A DNA stretch of 64,000 nt from Streptosporangium saharense (GTDB lineage: Bacteria; Actinomycetota; Actinomycetes; Streptosporangiales; Streptosporangiaceae): contig NZ_JACHJP010000001.1 in NCBI RefSeq assembly GCF_014203715.1, forward strand, positions 536,432 through 600,431, given 5' to 3'. The position numbers and the translations under genes are program-made. Below the pieces are notes generated by a model. That model had not been told where the DNA came from, searched no databases, and saw nothing but the letters and a program-made list of their open reading frames with translations. This document shows positions 24,721 to 33,121 of the stretch, one piece after another. Position 1 is the stretch's first letter; each line of letters begins with the position of its first letter.

Positions 24721-25086
24721 GTGACGAGCGACCGACGTGCGAGCTGGCTCAAGGGCGTTCTCGACCTGCTGGTCCTGGCCAGTCTGACGGCCGGGGAGAA
24801 CTACGGCTACGAGATCGCCAAGGACCTGGCCGAGTCGGGTCTTGGCCAGATCAAGGGGGGCACCCTCTATCCGGTGCTCAACCGGCTTGAGGAGGCGGGG
24901 CTGGTCACCGCCGAGTTCCGGGTCACCGAGCGCGGGCCGGGGCGCCGCTACTACCGGCTCACCGAGCAGGGCAGGCAGACGCTCGCCGAGCAGAGCGGGC
25001 TGTGGCTGAGCTTCGACGAGTCGGTGCGCGCCGTACTCGGCAGGGGCGAGGCAAGCAGGGGCGGCGGGGAGAAGGTGTCACGATGA
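24721..25086 (+). CDS. PadR-family transcriptional regulator
   Basis: The 121-residue protein starts at GTG 24721, 14 bp after the protease. The PadR winged helix is complete: LKGVLDLLVLASLTAGENYGYEIAKDL, LGQIKGGTLYPVLNRLEEAGLV and GRRYYRLTEQGRQTL. The stop overlaps the next start by ATGA. PadR genes are commonly coupled to a membrane protein they regulate, as here. Confidence 0.92.
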   Translation: MTSDRRASWLKGVLDLLVLASLTAGENYGYEIAKDLAESGLGQIKGGTLYPVLNRLEEAGLVTAEFRVTERGPGRRYYRLTEQGRQTLAEQSGLWLSFDESVRAVLGRGEASRGGGEKVSR

Positions 25087-25808
25087 GCGGTTACTTCGAG
25101 CGGCTGACCACTGCCCTGACCGGGGCGGGCATGTCCGCGGAGCGGGTCGAGGCGACAGTCGCCGACCTGCGGGCCTACCTCACCGAGAGCGGGGGCGACC
25201 CCGAGGAGGAGTTCGGCCCCGCGGACGAACTGGCCGTCGAGCTGACCGGCGCCTCGGCCCCACCGGAGGAGGGCGCCCGCGCATGGCGCTGGACCGCCGA
25301 CCTGTTCCACGACGTCAAGATGCTCGACGAGTACGGCGCGCAGGGCTGGGAGGTCGAGCGGGTCGACGCGAAGGGGCTGTTCGTCAGCGTCCGCGACCCC
25401 GGCAGGGCCCAGCAGTGGGAGTACCGCAGGGAGCCGCGCCGTCCCGGGGTCGCCGCGCTGCTCGCCCCCGACGGCTGGGAGCCGTGCGGCACCTGGGTGG
25501 CCTTCGAGTACTACAAGCGGCCAAGAGCCGCCAGTGTGGGACCGGCCGCCGAGCTGAGCGCCCCGCCACGGGCGCCGAGGCGGGGCGTCTTCCTCAGCCC
25601 GAAGTTCTACGCCCTGGCCGCCGCCGTCCTGGCGGTCGAGGTCGTGATCCTGGTGCTGCTGGTGGTCGTCATGGGGGTCGAGCTCGGTGAGTCCGAGGGT
25701 CTCGACACCCTGCTCGGCCTGCTCACCGGGGGAATCCTCAGCGTGGCGGCCGTGACGGCCGCGCTGTGGCTGCTCAGCAGGTCACGCGGCGGGGGCCGCG
25801 ACCACTGA
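25083..25808 (+). CDS. PadR-coupled membrane protein with DUF2812-like domain
   Basis: The 241-residue protein overlaps the PadR gene by 4 bp. Residues 1-65 resemble the HAAS/permease-regulator N-terminal helix bundle found in PadR partners (FERLTTALTGAGMSAERVEATVADLRAYL). Residues about 75-145 resemble DUF2812 (MLDEYGAQGWEVERVDAKGLFV, then WEYRRE, then GWEPCGTW). Two membrane helices follow at about 180-205 and 217-235. This is probably a membrane partner or target of the PadR system; its function is unknown. The 3' end overlaps the convergent methyltransferase by 27 bp. Confidence 0.7.
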   Translation: MSGYFERLTTALTGAGMSAERVEATVADLRAYLTESGGDPEEEFGPADELAVELTGASAPPEEGARAWRWTADLFHDVKMLDEYGAQGWEVERVDAKGLFVSVRDPGRAQQWEYRREPRRPGVAALLAPDGWEPCGTWVAFEYYKRPRAASVGPAAELSAPPRAPRRGVFLSPKFYALAAAVLAVEVVILVLLVVVMGVELGESEGLDTLLGLLTGGILSVAAVTAALWLLSRSRGGGRDH

Positions 25809-26645
25809 GCGGACCAGACGGCAGCTCTCCGCGGGCAGCAGCTTCTCGTTGCTCCGCCAGCTCTCCGGATCGGCCACCTCCCGCTGACCCACATGTTCGG
25901 CGACCGTCAGGCCGTGCTCGGCGAGCGTGGCGGACAGCTCCTCGGGGGTGAAGAAGCTCAGCCAGGGCTCACCGCGCTCGGCCGCCGCTGCCGTGGCCAG
26001 CTTGGTGAAGGCGGTCGCGGTCTCGTCGCACAGGCCGGGTGCCAGGGCGTACTCCATGACGAGCTCGCTGCCGGGGGCCAGACCGGCGACCGCCGTGAGC
26101 GTGGTGCCGATGGCCTCACCCGTCAGATACATGCTGACGCCGAGCCAGCTCACCAGCGCGGGCTCGGCCGGGTCGAACCCGTGGGCGACGAGCCGTTCGA
26201 CGAGGTCGTCTGTCTCGAAGTCCGTCTCGACGAAGACGGGCCCCGCCTGGGGGGCGAGGCCCGCCGCCGTGAGCAGGTCGCGTTTCCAGCGCTGGGTGGC
26301 GGGGTGATCGACCTCGAAGACCGTCACCTGCCCGGCCAGCGGCGAGCGGTTGGCGAAGGTGTCCAGGCCCGCGCCGAGGATCACGTACTGCTTCAGCCCG
26401 TCCTCGACCAGTTCGGCCAGGCGGCGTTCGGTGTACCGACTGCGGGTGGTGACCTGCGCGCGGACCCCCGACAGGATGAGGTGCTCCCCGTAGGCGCGGT
26501 GGTAGCCGACCAACTCCTCCGCCCGGTCGCCGAGCAGGGAGTGGGCGAGGGTGTCCTCGAAGACGAAGGGCTTCCTGTCGACCACCAGATGGGCCGCGCG
26601 GGCCGCCGCCGCCATGAGCGCGGTCTGGCTGTGTTCGTCGTTCAT
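25782..26645 (-). CDS. SAM-dependent methyltransferase, PPM1/LCMT-like family
   Basis: The 287-residue protein is of the actinobacterial 'putative S-adenosyl-L-methionine-dependent' family. Its landmarks are VTTRSRYTERRLAELVEDGLKQYVILGAGLDTFANRSP, FEVDHPATQRWKRDLL, FVETDFETDD and LVSWLGVSMYLT. The family resembles leucine carboxyl methyltransferases and often acts in natural-product or polyketide tailoring. It is monocistronic, 220 bp downstream of the small peptide gene at 26866 but separated from it by a terminator. Confidence 0.88.
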   Translation of the reverse strand: MNDEHSQTALMAAAARAAHLVVDRKPFVFEDTLAHSLLGDRAEELVGYHRAYGEHLILSGVRAQVTTRSRYTERRLAELVEDGLKQYVILGAGLDTFANRSPLAGQVTVFEVDHPATQRWKRDLLTAAGLAPQAGPVFVETDFETDDLVERLVAHGFDPAEPALVSWLGVSMYLTGEAIGTTLTAVAGLAPGSELVMEYALAPGLCDETATAFTKLATAAAAERGEPWLSFFTPEELSATLAEHGLTVAEHVGQREVADPESWRSNEKLLPAESCRLVRSVVAAPAA

Positions 26646-26793
26646 CGGCTGATTCCTTTCGCGGTTTCCAGGCCGTTGAACGACGATGCTAGGCGCACGT
26701 CAGGGTGATTGTTTCCAGCATATCATTTGAACATTAATTTCATGTAACGAGCGGATGATGATACGGAATCGTCGGGCTTTCCGTCCGCGCACG

Positions 26794-26826
26794 CGAAAAA
26801 CGGGACCGCCCGTTTGGGCGGCCCCG
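26794..26826 (-). terminator. Intrinsic terminator of the 61-aa peptide gene
   Basis: Read on the minus strand, a hairpin of 10 base pairs with one mismatch (CGGG-G-CCGCCC / GGGCGG-T-CCCG around an AAAC loop) is followed directly by TTTTT. It lies about 40 bp after the peptide stop at 26866 and ends that transcript before the methyltransferase gene. Confidence 0.8.
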
Positions 26827-26865
26827 CTGAGGGGTCAGACGCTCGCCGAGATCAGAACCGGACCG

Positions 26866-27051
26866 TCAGAGGAAGTAGTAGACGTCGACCCGGCCGTCGG
26901 AGCGGTTGGCGAAGGAGACTTCCCCCGCCTGCTGGGCCGGGGCCCTGTTGACGAACGCGGCCGCCGCGGCCGGGTTGGCCTGGATGGTGTGCCGCCAGAT
27001 CTTGGGGGCCGCCGCCAGGCTTTCCTTGCTGACGCTCTCGGTGTCGCTCAT
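26866..27051 (-). CDS. 61-aa peptide with aromatic C-terminus; possible RiPP precursor
   Basis: ATG 27051 is preceded by an AAAGG site 9 bases upstream. The product starts MSDTESVSKESLAAAPKIWR and ends NRSDGRVDVYYFL. I do not recognise a family. The N-terminal 40 residues are helical and polar, followed by a likely beta hairpin. The gene has its own intrinsic terminator. Next on the same strand upstream are a ferredoxin and a P450, and downstream a methyltransferase. An aromatic C-terminal tail near a P450 recalls P450-crosslinked RiPPs such as atropopeptides, but a small DNA- or protein-binding factor is equally possible. Confidence 0.5.
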   Translation of the reverse strand: MSDTESVSKESLAAAPKIWRHTIQANPAAAAAFVNRAPAQQAGEVSFANRSDGRVDVYYFL

Positions 27052-27352
27052 GAGGTTCTGCCTTTCTGTCGAATAGCCGTCGTGGAGAGGTGGTGCAGCT
27101 CATGTATCGCACGACGAGAAAGGCGGTGTGTATGGCCCCAGGGTATGGATTGCATTTCTTTTCGAGCGGCCTGGGCATTGTTTTGAAAGGGGAAGCGCTT
27201 AATATATGCCTTTGTGTGGAAATGGCGTGCCGGGTGATTGTCGCCATTGACGGTATATGTGGCCGGGGTGGGGTGTGACATGGCGAGAAACGCGAGGCCA
27301 GAAGAATGGGCACCGGGAGTAATCGTAACGTCACGGAAATGGCTCCCGGGGG
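27052..27352. other. Low-GC intergenic region upstream of the peptide gene
   Basis: The 301 bp between the ferredoxin stop (27353) and the peptide start (27051) are clearly AT-richer than the neighbours. Short frames are open on both strands, but none has coding bias or a ribosome site that I trust. The region most likely carries the peptide gene's promoter and leader. No clear inverted repeat is visible. Confidence 0.5.
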
Positions 27353-27550
27353 TCAGTCCTCGTGGACCGTGATGGCGGAGGTGGGGCAGACGGCGGCGGC
27401 CTCACGGACCGTGGAGTGGAACTCCTCGGCGGGTTCGGGATCGAGCAGCACGACGATGCCGTCCTCCTCGCGCTGGTCGAAGACCTCGGGCACGGTCAGC
27501 ACGCACTGCCCGGCGCCGCAGCACCTCGTCTGGTCCACGCTCACCTTCAT
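27353..27550 (-). CDS. P450-associated [3Fe-4S]-type ferredoxin
   Basis: The 65-residue protein from ATG 27550 starts MKVSVDQTRCCGAGQC. It shows the Cys-rich site RCCGAGQC and a late CPTSAI, the single-cluster pattern of actinomycete P450 ferredoxins. It lies 29 bp downstream of the P450 gene and very likely passes electrons to it. Confidence 0.92.
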   Translation of the reverse strand: MKVSVDQTRCCGAGQCVLTVPEVFDQREEDGIVVLLDPEPAEEFHSTVREAAAVCPTSAITVHED

Positions 27551-27579
27551 ACTCAAGGCTCCTCTCGTCTCCGGGGGAT

Positions 27580-28791
27580 TCACCACCGGACCGGCAGCTC
27601 GCTCAGCCCACCGACCGCCAGCCCCTCGACCCGCCGCAGCTCCTCCTGGGGTACGGCCAGCTCCAGGGTGGGCAGCCTGCGCAGCAGTACCTCAAGGACC
27701 ACCTGCAGTTCGGTACGGGCGAGCGCCTGGCCGAGACAGGAGTGAATCCCGGAACCGAAGGCCAGGTGCTGGTTGGGGGAGCGGCCCAGGTCCATCTCGT
27801 CCGCCGCGTCGAAGACGCCCTCGTCCCGGTTGGCCGAGGCCATGCTGCAGATCACGGTGGTGCCGCGGGGCAGCGCCGTACCGCTGACCTCGATCTCCTC
27901 GTGCAGGTAGCGCGGCAGGCCGAAGCCCGCGTTGGCGTCCAGGCGCAGCGCCTCCTCGACCGTGGTGCGCACCAGCGAGGGGTCGGCCAGCAGCCGCTCC
28001 CACCGGCTCCGGTCGCCGAGCAGCATGGCGACCATCTTGCCGATCATGTTGGCGGTGGTCTCGTGCCCGGCGACCAGCAGTCCCATGCCGGTGACCACGA
28101 TCTGCAGGTCGGACAGGCCGCCGTCCTCCGGGGGACCGACCGCGATCAGCTCGCTCAGCAGGTCCTCGCCGGGCTCGGCGCGCTTGGCGGTGACGTGCTC
28201 GGACATGTACTGGAAGAACTCGACCTGGGAGGCCTCGGTCTCCGCCTTCGTGTAGCGGGTGAGGTTGAGCAGCGCGTCCGACCAGTGGGAGAAGCGGTCC
28301 CTGTCCTCCGCGGGCACGCCGAGCATGTCGCAGATCACGTAGACCGGCAGCGGGAAGCCCAGGGCGGCCCGTAGGTCGCCGGGCGGCCCCGCGGCGACCA
28401 TGTCGTCCACGAGCCGGTCGGCGATCTCCGTCATGGCGGGCCGCAGCGCGATCATCCGCTTGGCGGTGAACCACCTGGCGACCAGGCGCCGCCAGTGCAG
28501 GTGGCCCTCGCCCATGTCGGGGATGATCTGCGACATCTCCCCGCTGAACACCCCGCCGCCCTCGGCGGAGAGCCGGGCCGCGTCGGGCGCGGTGAGTTGG
28601 CGGGTGAAGCGGGGGTCGGCCAGCACTCGCTTGACGTCGTCGTACCTGGTCAGCAGCGTCGCCTGGTCGCCGCTGGGCAACCGCACGTGGGCCACGGGAC
28701 ACTGCTCGCGCAACCGCTCCCACTCGGCGGGCGGCTCAAGTGCCGTCTCGCCGGGAAACGGGTAGTTCAGGACCTGCTCGTCGGTAGTCAC
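27580..28791 (-). CDS. Cytochrome P450 (actinomycete class I type)
   Basis: The 403-residue enzyme carries all P450 landmarks. These are the I-helix oxygen-binding AGHETT near residue 237, the ExxR pair in VEEALRLD near residue 275, and the haem loop AFGSGIHSCLGQALAR with the thiolate Cys near residue 348. Length and layout match CYP105/107-like soluble enzymes used in natural-product oxidation or catabolism. It is followed by its ferredoxin and divergent from a TetR regulator with two operators in front. The start is GTG 28791. The substrate is unknown. Confidence 0.95.
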   Translation of the reverse strand: MTTDEQVLNYPFPGETALEPPAEWERLREQCPVAHVRLPSGDQATLLTRYDDVKRVLADPRFTRQLTAPDAARLSAEGGGVFSGEMSQIIPDMGEGHLHWRRLVARWFTAKRMIALRPAMTEIADRLVDDMVAAGPPGDLRAALGFPLPVYVICDMLGVPAEDRDRFSHWSDALLNLTRYTKAETEASQVEFFQYMSEHVTAKRAEPGEDLLSELIAVGPPEDGGLSDLQIVVTGMGLLVAGHETTANMIGKMVAMLLGDRSRWERLLADPSLVRTTVEEALRLDANAGFGLPRYLHEEIEVSGTALPRGTTVICSMASANRDEGVFDAADEMDLGRSPNQHLAFGSGIHSCLGQALARTELQVVLEVLLRRLPTLELAVPQEELRRVEGLAVGGLSELPVRW

Positions 28792-28892
28792 GCGGGCCTC
28801 TCCTCCGAACCTCCGAACGGAATGGTCTACGGGGCCTCGCCTCGGGCCGTGATGCCCGCGCCGTCGGCCTTGACCCCCGCTGTCAAACGTAA

Positions 28893-28924
28893 CCTACATA
28901 TGGAGGAAAACCTACATGTGTAGG
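28893..28924. promoter_or_regulatory. Tandem operators between P450 and TetR genes
   Basis: CCTACATGTGTAGG (28911-28924) is a perfect 14-bp palindrome, and CCTACATATGGAGG (28893-28906) is a near copy 18 bp upstream. They sit 20-100 bp from the divergent starts at 28944 and 28791. This fits TetR repression of the P450-ferredoxin operon and of itself. Confidence 0.8.
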
Positions 28925-28943
28925 GAGAAGGTAGATTTGTCCT

Positions 28944-29525
28944 GTGACCACGAGCAGAGCCCTCGGTGATCGGCGGGTGCGCCGTACCCAGAAGGCGTTG
29001 CAGCGCGCGCTGATCGAGCTCGTCGAGGAGCGGGACCTGTCGCGTCTCAGCGTGGCCGACGTCGCGGAACGGGCCGGGGTGAGCCGCTCCACCTTCTATG
29101 ACCACTACCGGGACGTCCACGAGCTGGCCGAGGCCGCCTGCACCGTGATGATCGACGAGCTGATCGGGTCCGTACCCGGTCCCGGCACGGACGCGACGCG
29201 GGACGCCCCCGGGAAGCTGCTGGCCTTCTTCACCACGCTGGCCGAGCACGCCGGGCTCTACCGCGCCCTGCTCGGGCCGAGCGGGAGCGCGCGGGTGATC
29301 GACCACATCCGCCGCCGCGCCACCGCCGCCGGACATGCCGGGGCACGTCAGGCCGCGGGGGAGAGCGCACCGGACGGCGATCCGCACGACGTGCCCGCGG
29401 CCTTCGCCGCCGGGGCGCTGGTCGGGGTGGCGGCCGACTGGCTGGAGCGCGGCTGCCCGCGCACGCCCGCCGAGATGGCCGACCTGACCTGGCCGCTCTT
29501 CGTCGCCCTCTACCGGCCCCTTTAA
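28944..29525 (+). CDS. TetR-family transcriptional regulator
   Basis: The 193-residue protein starts at GTG 28944. The HTH is at about residues 12-58: RTQKALQRALIELVEERDLSRLSVADVAERAGVSRSTFYDHYRDV. The C-terminal domain, with FFTTLAEHAGLYRALLG, matches the TetR_C_7/YtcD-like class. Its operator pair lies directly upstream, and the P450 operon is the likely target. Confidence 0.92.
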   Translation: MTTSRALGDRRVRRTQKALQRALIELVEERDLSRLSVADVAERAGVSRSTFYDHYRDVHELAEAACTVMIDELIGSVPGPGTDATRDAPGKLLAFFTTLAEHAGLYRALLGPSGSARVIDHIRRRATAAGHAGARQAAGESAPDGDPHDVPAAFAAGALVGVAADWLERGCPRTPAEMADLTWPLFVALYRPL

Positions 29526-29534
29526 CCCCCGACG

Positions 29535-30008
29535 TCAGGGCTGGGTCAGCAGCCGGGAGCGGGTGCGGGCGGGGGCCGTGGCGGGCAGGGTGTCCAGGAT
29601 GTCGGCGAGGGAGACCCCGGCCAGACTGCTCCGCCAGGCGTCGTGCGCGTCGGCCATCTTCCTGGCCAGCACGCAGGTGTTCCGGCAGTCCTCCTCGGGC
29701 AGCGCGCCGCGTCCCTGCCTGCGGATCTCCCTGCACTCGTACGGCGAGGCCGCCCCGCCGACCGCCTCGACGATCTGCAGGAGCGTGATCTCCGAGGCGG
29801 GCCGCGCGAGCCTGAACCCGCCCCGGGGACCCGTCGTCGCGGCCAGCACCCCGGCCCTGACGAGCAACTGCAACTGCTTGGCGAGGTAGGGCGAGGGCAG
29901 GTCGTAGTACAGCGCGAGCTGCGTCGCCGACGCGATCTCTCCCGGCGCGAGCTGCGCCAGGGACGTGGCGCAGTGCAGGACCCACTCGGTGCTCACGGGC
30001 AGCTTCAT
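29535..30008 (-). CDS. Rrf2-family (probably Fe-S or redox-sensing) regulator
   Basis: The 157-residue protein opens MKLPVSTEWVLHCATSLAQLAPGE. The winged helix ends in LYYDLPSPYLAKQLQLLVRAGVLAATTGPRGGFRLAR, the Rrf2 signature. Three cysteines (YECREIRRQGRGALPEEDCRNTC) are placed as in cluster-binding or redox members such as NsrR. It diverges from an NmrA-like reductase, which it likely controls. The intergenic region is AT-rich (TATCTAAGACATTGCAGATC), but no clean palindrome was found. Confidence 0.9.
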   Translation of the reverse strand: MKLPVSTEWVLHCATSLAQLAPGEIASATQLALYYDLPSPYLAKQLQLLVRAGVLAATTGPRGGFRLARPASEITLLQIVEAVGGAASPYECREIRRQGRGALPEEDCRNTCVLARKMADAHDAWRSSLAGVSLADILDTLPATAPARTRSRLLTQP

Positions 30009-30088
30009 GCCATGAGTCTATCTAAGACATTGCAGATCTTTTTAGTCCGAGATACCGTACGGAGGTCAACTGGGGAGGAAAGATCATC

Positions 30089-30832
30089 ATGCGGATCGCA
30101 GTCGCCGGGGCCACCGGCAACATCGGGGCTCTCACCGTCGCCGCCCTTGAGGGGCAGGGGCACGAGGTCGTGCGCGTCAGCCGCTCACTCGGCGTCGACC
30201 TGACGACCGGAGAGGGGCTCGACGCCGCCCTGGCCGGGGTGGACGCCGTCGTCGACGCCACCAACGCGGGCCCGGGGGACCGGGACGAGACGGTTGCCTA
30301 CTTCGGCACCACGACGCGCAACCTGCTGGCGGCCGGGAAGCGGGCGGGGGTCCGCCACCACGTGCTGCTGTCGATCGTCGGCATCCACAAGGTGGACGGC
30401 AACGCGCACTACGCGGGCAAGCGGGAGCAGGAGCGGCTCATCTCCGAGGGGCCGGTGCCGTGGACGATCGTGCCCTTCACGCAGTTCCACGACTTCGCCG
30501 CCATGGTGGCGAGCTGGACCGAGCAGGACGGCGTCGCCACCATCGCGCCGCTGCTGGTGCAGCCGATCGCGCCCGCCGACGTGGCAGCCGTCCTCGCCGA
30601 GGTCGCCACGGGTGAGCCCGGGGGATACCACCCCGACGTGGCGGGGCCGGAGACGCAGGACCTGGTGGACATGGCCAGGCGCACCCACGAGGCGCTTGGC
30701 CGTACGGTGCGGCTGGTGCCGACCTGGGAGGGGCCGTTCGGGGTCCAGATGGCCGGTGAGGTGCTGCTGCCCGGTGAGGGCGCCCGCATCGCGCCGACCA
30801 CCTTCGAGGAGTGGCTCGCCGGGCAGCGGTAG
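30089..30832 (+). CDS. NAD(P)-binding NmrA-like SDR protein
   Basis: The 247-residue atypical short-chain dehydrogenase starts MRIAVAGATGNIGALTVAAL with the Rossmann G-x-x-G-x-x-G. HHVLLSIVGIHKVDGNAHYAGKREQERLI contains the usual active-site-like Tyr/Lys spacing of the NmrA/HSCARG class. Such proteins act as redox sensors or quinone/NADPH reductases. It is divergent from an Rrf2 regulator, an arrangement seen for redox-stress pairs. ATG 30089 follows GGGAGGAAAG. Confidence 0.88.
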   Translation: MRIAVAGATGNIGALTVAALEGQGHEVVRVSRSLGVDLTTGEGLDAALAGVDAVVDATNAGPGDRDETVAYFGTTTRNLLAAGKRAGVRHHVLLSIVGIHKVDGNAHYAGKREQERLISEGPVPWTIVPFTQFHDFAAMVASWTEQDGVATIAPLLVQPIAPADVAAVLAEVATGEPGGYHPDVAGPETQDLVDMARRTHEALGRTVRLVPTWEGPFGVQMAGEVLLPGEGARIAPTTFEEWLAGQR

Positions 30833-31291
30833 TCCCCGGCAAGGAGGAAATGTCGCGGTCTTTTTCCGGTGCGTTCTCCCCGGGCGATTGTGTGGCGGGT
30901 CCGGGGAGAACCGGCAGATGGGAACGCGCCAGAGGGTGCCGGGTGCCTGCCCGTTCATGACGGGAAACGGCGGACCGGTTGTCAGAGGCGCTTTTACGGG
31001 GGTTCTTGCAGGGGCGTCAGAGCGACGTTACAATCCGAATCTATTAGGAAAGTTTCCTAATGGAAAAAACGGTGAAGGGGTGTTTACCTGCCCCTTCGCG
31101 CTTAACGGGATCGCTTCAGTGCGTGCACGGAACGCGGCCCTGTCTCGCTCCACATGCCGGCCAGGCAGTGCCGACGTGACATCTCGGTACGGCCCGCCCG
31201 GTGGAAGACGCACTCCGGCCCGTGGCCGTCCCCGCTCGTGCGGGACAGCGGCGGGCATGCCAGAACACCCCCCATCCTCTGGAAGTGTGAC
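30833..31291. promoter_or_regulatory. Chitinase upstream region with 19-bp palindrome
   Basis: These 459 bp hold no supported gene. The key element is ATTAGGAAAGTTTCCTAAT at 31043-31061, a perfect inverted repeat with 9-bp arms around a central G, about 230 bp before the chitinase start. It has the size and symmetry of a LacI/ROK-type sugar-responsive operator. A GTTACAAT segment just before it could be a promoter -10 element. Confidence 0.6.
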
Positions 31292-32953
31292 GTGAGATTT
31301 CGTGTCCTCATCCTCGCGCTCTTAGCCGTCGCCATGACGGGCTTGGGCGCTCCCGCGCTGGCGGACGTCGGCGCGGCGCAGACGAGCATCCAGGCCGTCG
31401 CGGCGGCCTGGGCTCCCTACACGTCCTACGCGACGGGCGCCGTGGTCACCCACAACGGTGTCGACTACCAGTGCCTGCAGGGCCACACCTCGCTGCCCGG
31501 CTGGGAGCCCGACCGGGTCCCGGCCCTGTGGAAGGTCAGCACGGGCGGTCCCAGCGACCCGACGCCGCCCTCGACCCCGGGCAACCTGCGGGTCACCGGC
31601 ACCTCGGCGAACAGTGTCTCCCTGGCCTGGGACGCCTCGACCGACAACGTCGGCGTGACCGGCTACGAGGTCTACCGCGGCGGCACCCTGGTGACCACCG
31701 TGACCGGCACCAGCCACACCGACTCGGGCCTGACCGCCTCGACGACCTACACCTACACCGTGCGCGCCCGTGACGGCGCGGGCAACCGCTCGCCGGAGAG
31801 CTCCCCGGTCAGCGCGACCACGCAGGGCGGCAACGGCGCCCCCGGTCAGCCCGGTACGGCCTCGGCGACCACCACCAACAGCAGCATCACCCTCACCTGG
31901 GGCGCGTCGAGCGGCACCGTGACCGGCTACCGCGTCTACGAGGGCACCACCCAGAAGGCGCAGGTCACCGCGACCACCGCGACCATCTCGGGTCTGGGCA
32001 CCTGCGAGGCGCACAGCTACACGATCAAGGCCTACAACTCCGTCGGCGAGTCGGCGGGCCGCGACGTGAGCGCCACCACCAGCGGCTGCACCAACCCCAA
32101 CCCCGGCAAGCTGCCCGGCGCGCCGTACCTCTACATGGGCTGGGGCAACCCGCCCAACCCCGGCACCGTGATGGACGCGACCGGCGTCAAGGCCTTCACG
32201 ATGGCCTTCATCCTCGCGCAGAACGGCTGCAACCCGGCCTGGGACGGCCAGCGTCCGCTGACCGGCGGCTCCGACGCCTCGGCGATCAACACGATCAAGT
32301 CCAAGGGCGGCAGCGTCGAGATCTCCTTCGGCGGCTGGAGCGGCAACAAGCTCGGCCCGAACTGCTCCACCCCCGAGGCCTTCGCCGGTGCGGTGCAGAA
32401 GGTCATCGACGCCCTCGGCCCCGCGGCCGTCGACTTCGACATCGAGAACACCGACGAGTTCGAGAACTACACGGTCCAGGACCGCATCCTCAACGGTCTG
32501 AAGATCGTCCGGCAGAAGAACCCGAACGTGAAGATCGTCGTCACCATCCCGACGTTCAAGACCGCGCTGAGCGCGGCCGGCGTCCGGCTGGTCAACCAGG
32601 CCAAGGCCCTGGGCTCGCCGATCGACAACTTCACGATCATGCCGTTCAACTTCAGCGGCACCGACATGTACCAGGACACCGTCAACTCCTCCGAGGGCCT
32701 CAAGAGCGCGCTGAAGAGCGCCTACGGCTGGAGCGACGCCGACGCCTATGCGCACATGGGCATCTCCGGCATGAACGGCAAGTCCGACCAGGGCGAGACC
32801 ACCAGCCCGGCCCAGTGGACCCAGATCCGTGACTGGGCCAAGTCCAAGGGCCTGACCCGGTTCAGCTTCTGGGCGGTCAACCGTGACCGTGTCAACGGCG
32901 GCGGCGTTCCGCAGGCCGAGTGGGAGTTCACCAGGATCACCGCGGGCTTCTGA
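31292..32953 (+). CDS. Secreted GH18 chitinase with CBM5/12 and two FN3 domains
   Basis: The 553-residue protein from GTG 31292 (GGAAG site 6 bases upstream) starts with the signal peptide MRFRVLILALLAVAMTGLG, cut after ALA. A CBM5/12 chitin-binding module (AWAPYTSYATGAVVTHNGVDYQC, about 41-85) is followed by two fibronectin-III domains (about 93-185 and 190-270). The GH18 catalytic domain has VDFDIEN near residue 380, with the catalytic Glu in the D-x-D-x-E motif, and SFGGWSG. It hydrolyses chitin outside the cell. Codon 11 is the rare TTA (31322-31324), suggesting bldA-type developmental control. A strong terminator follows. Confidence 0.95.
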   Translation: MRFRVLILALLAVAMTGLGAPALADVGAAQTSIQAVAAAWAPYTSYATGAVVTHNGVDYQCLQGHTSLPGWEPDRVPALWKVSTGGPSDPTPPSTPGNLRVTGTSANSVSLAWDASTDNVGVTGYEVYRGGTLVTTVTGTSHTDSGLTASTTYTYTVRARDGAGNRSPESSPVSATTQGGNGAPGQPGTASATTTNSSITLTWGASSGTVTGYRVYEGTTQKAQVTATTATISGLGTCEAHSYTIKAYNSVGESAGRDVSATTSGCTNPNPGKLPGAPYLYMGWGNPPNPGTVMDATGVKAFTMAFILAQNGCNPAWDGQRPLTGGSDASAINTIKSKGGSVEISFGGWSGNKLGPNCSTPEAFAGAVQKVIDALGPAAVDFDIENTDEFENYTVQDRILNGLKIVRQKNPNVKIVVTIPTFKTALSAAGVRLVNQAKALGSPIDNFTIMPFNFSGTDMYQDTVNSSEGLKSALKSAYGWSDADAYAHMGISGMNGKSDQGETTSPAQWTQIRDWAKSKGLTRFSFWAVNRDRVNGGGVPQAEWEFTRITAGF

Positions 32954-32996
32954 CCTCTCTGACCTGGTCTGACCAGTGATCTGAGCGGAAGCGGGG

Positions 32997-33040
32997 AAGG
33001 GGACGGGGCGCCACCCGTCCCCTTTCTCGCTTTTTATTTA
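32997..33040 (+). terminator. Intrinsic terminator of the chitinase gene
   Basis: A perfect 11-bp stem (AAGGGGACGGG at 32997-33007, CCCGTCCCCTT at 33014-33024) with a 6-nt loop is followed by TCTCGCTTTTTATTT. Confidence 0.92.
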
Positions 33041-33121
33041 GCTTTTTGTGGATTTATCCGGATTTGTCGGGTGGCTTCTGGGACGTCTCCCGGACATTCC
33101 CGGGACGCCCAGGACGTCCGC

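Noticed and set aside
27048-27281. A 77-codon minus-strand frame and a 62-codon plus-strand frame in the gap before the peptide gene
   Set aside because: They lack a credible ribosome site and coding bias. The region reads as promoter and leader sequence.
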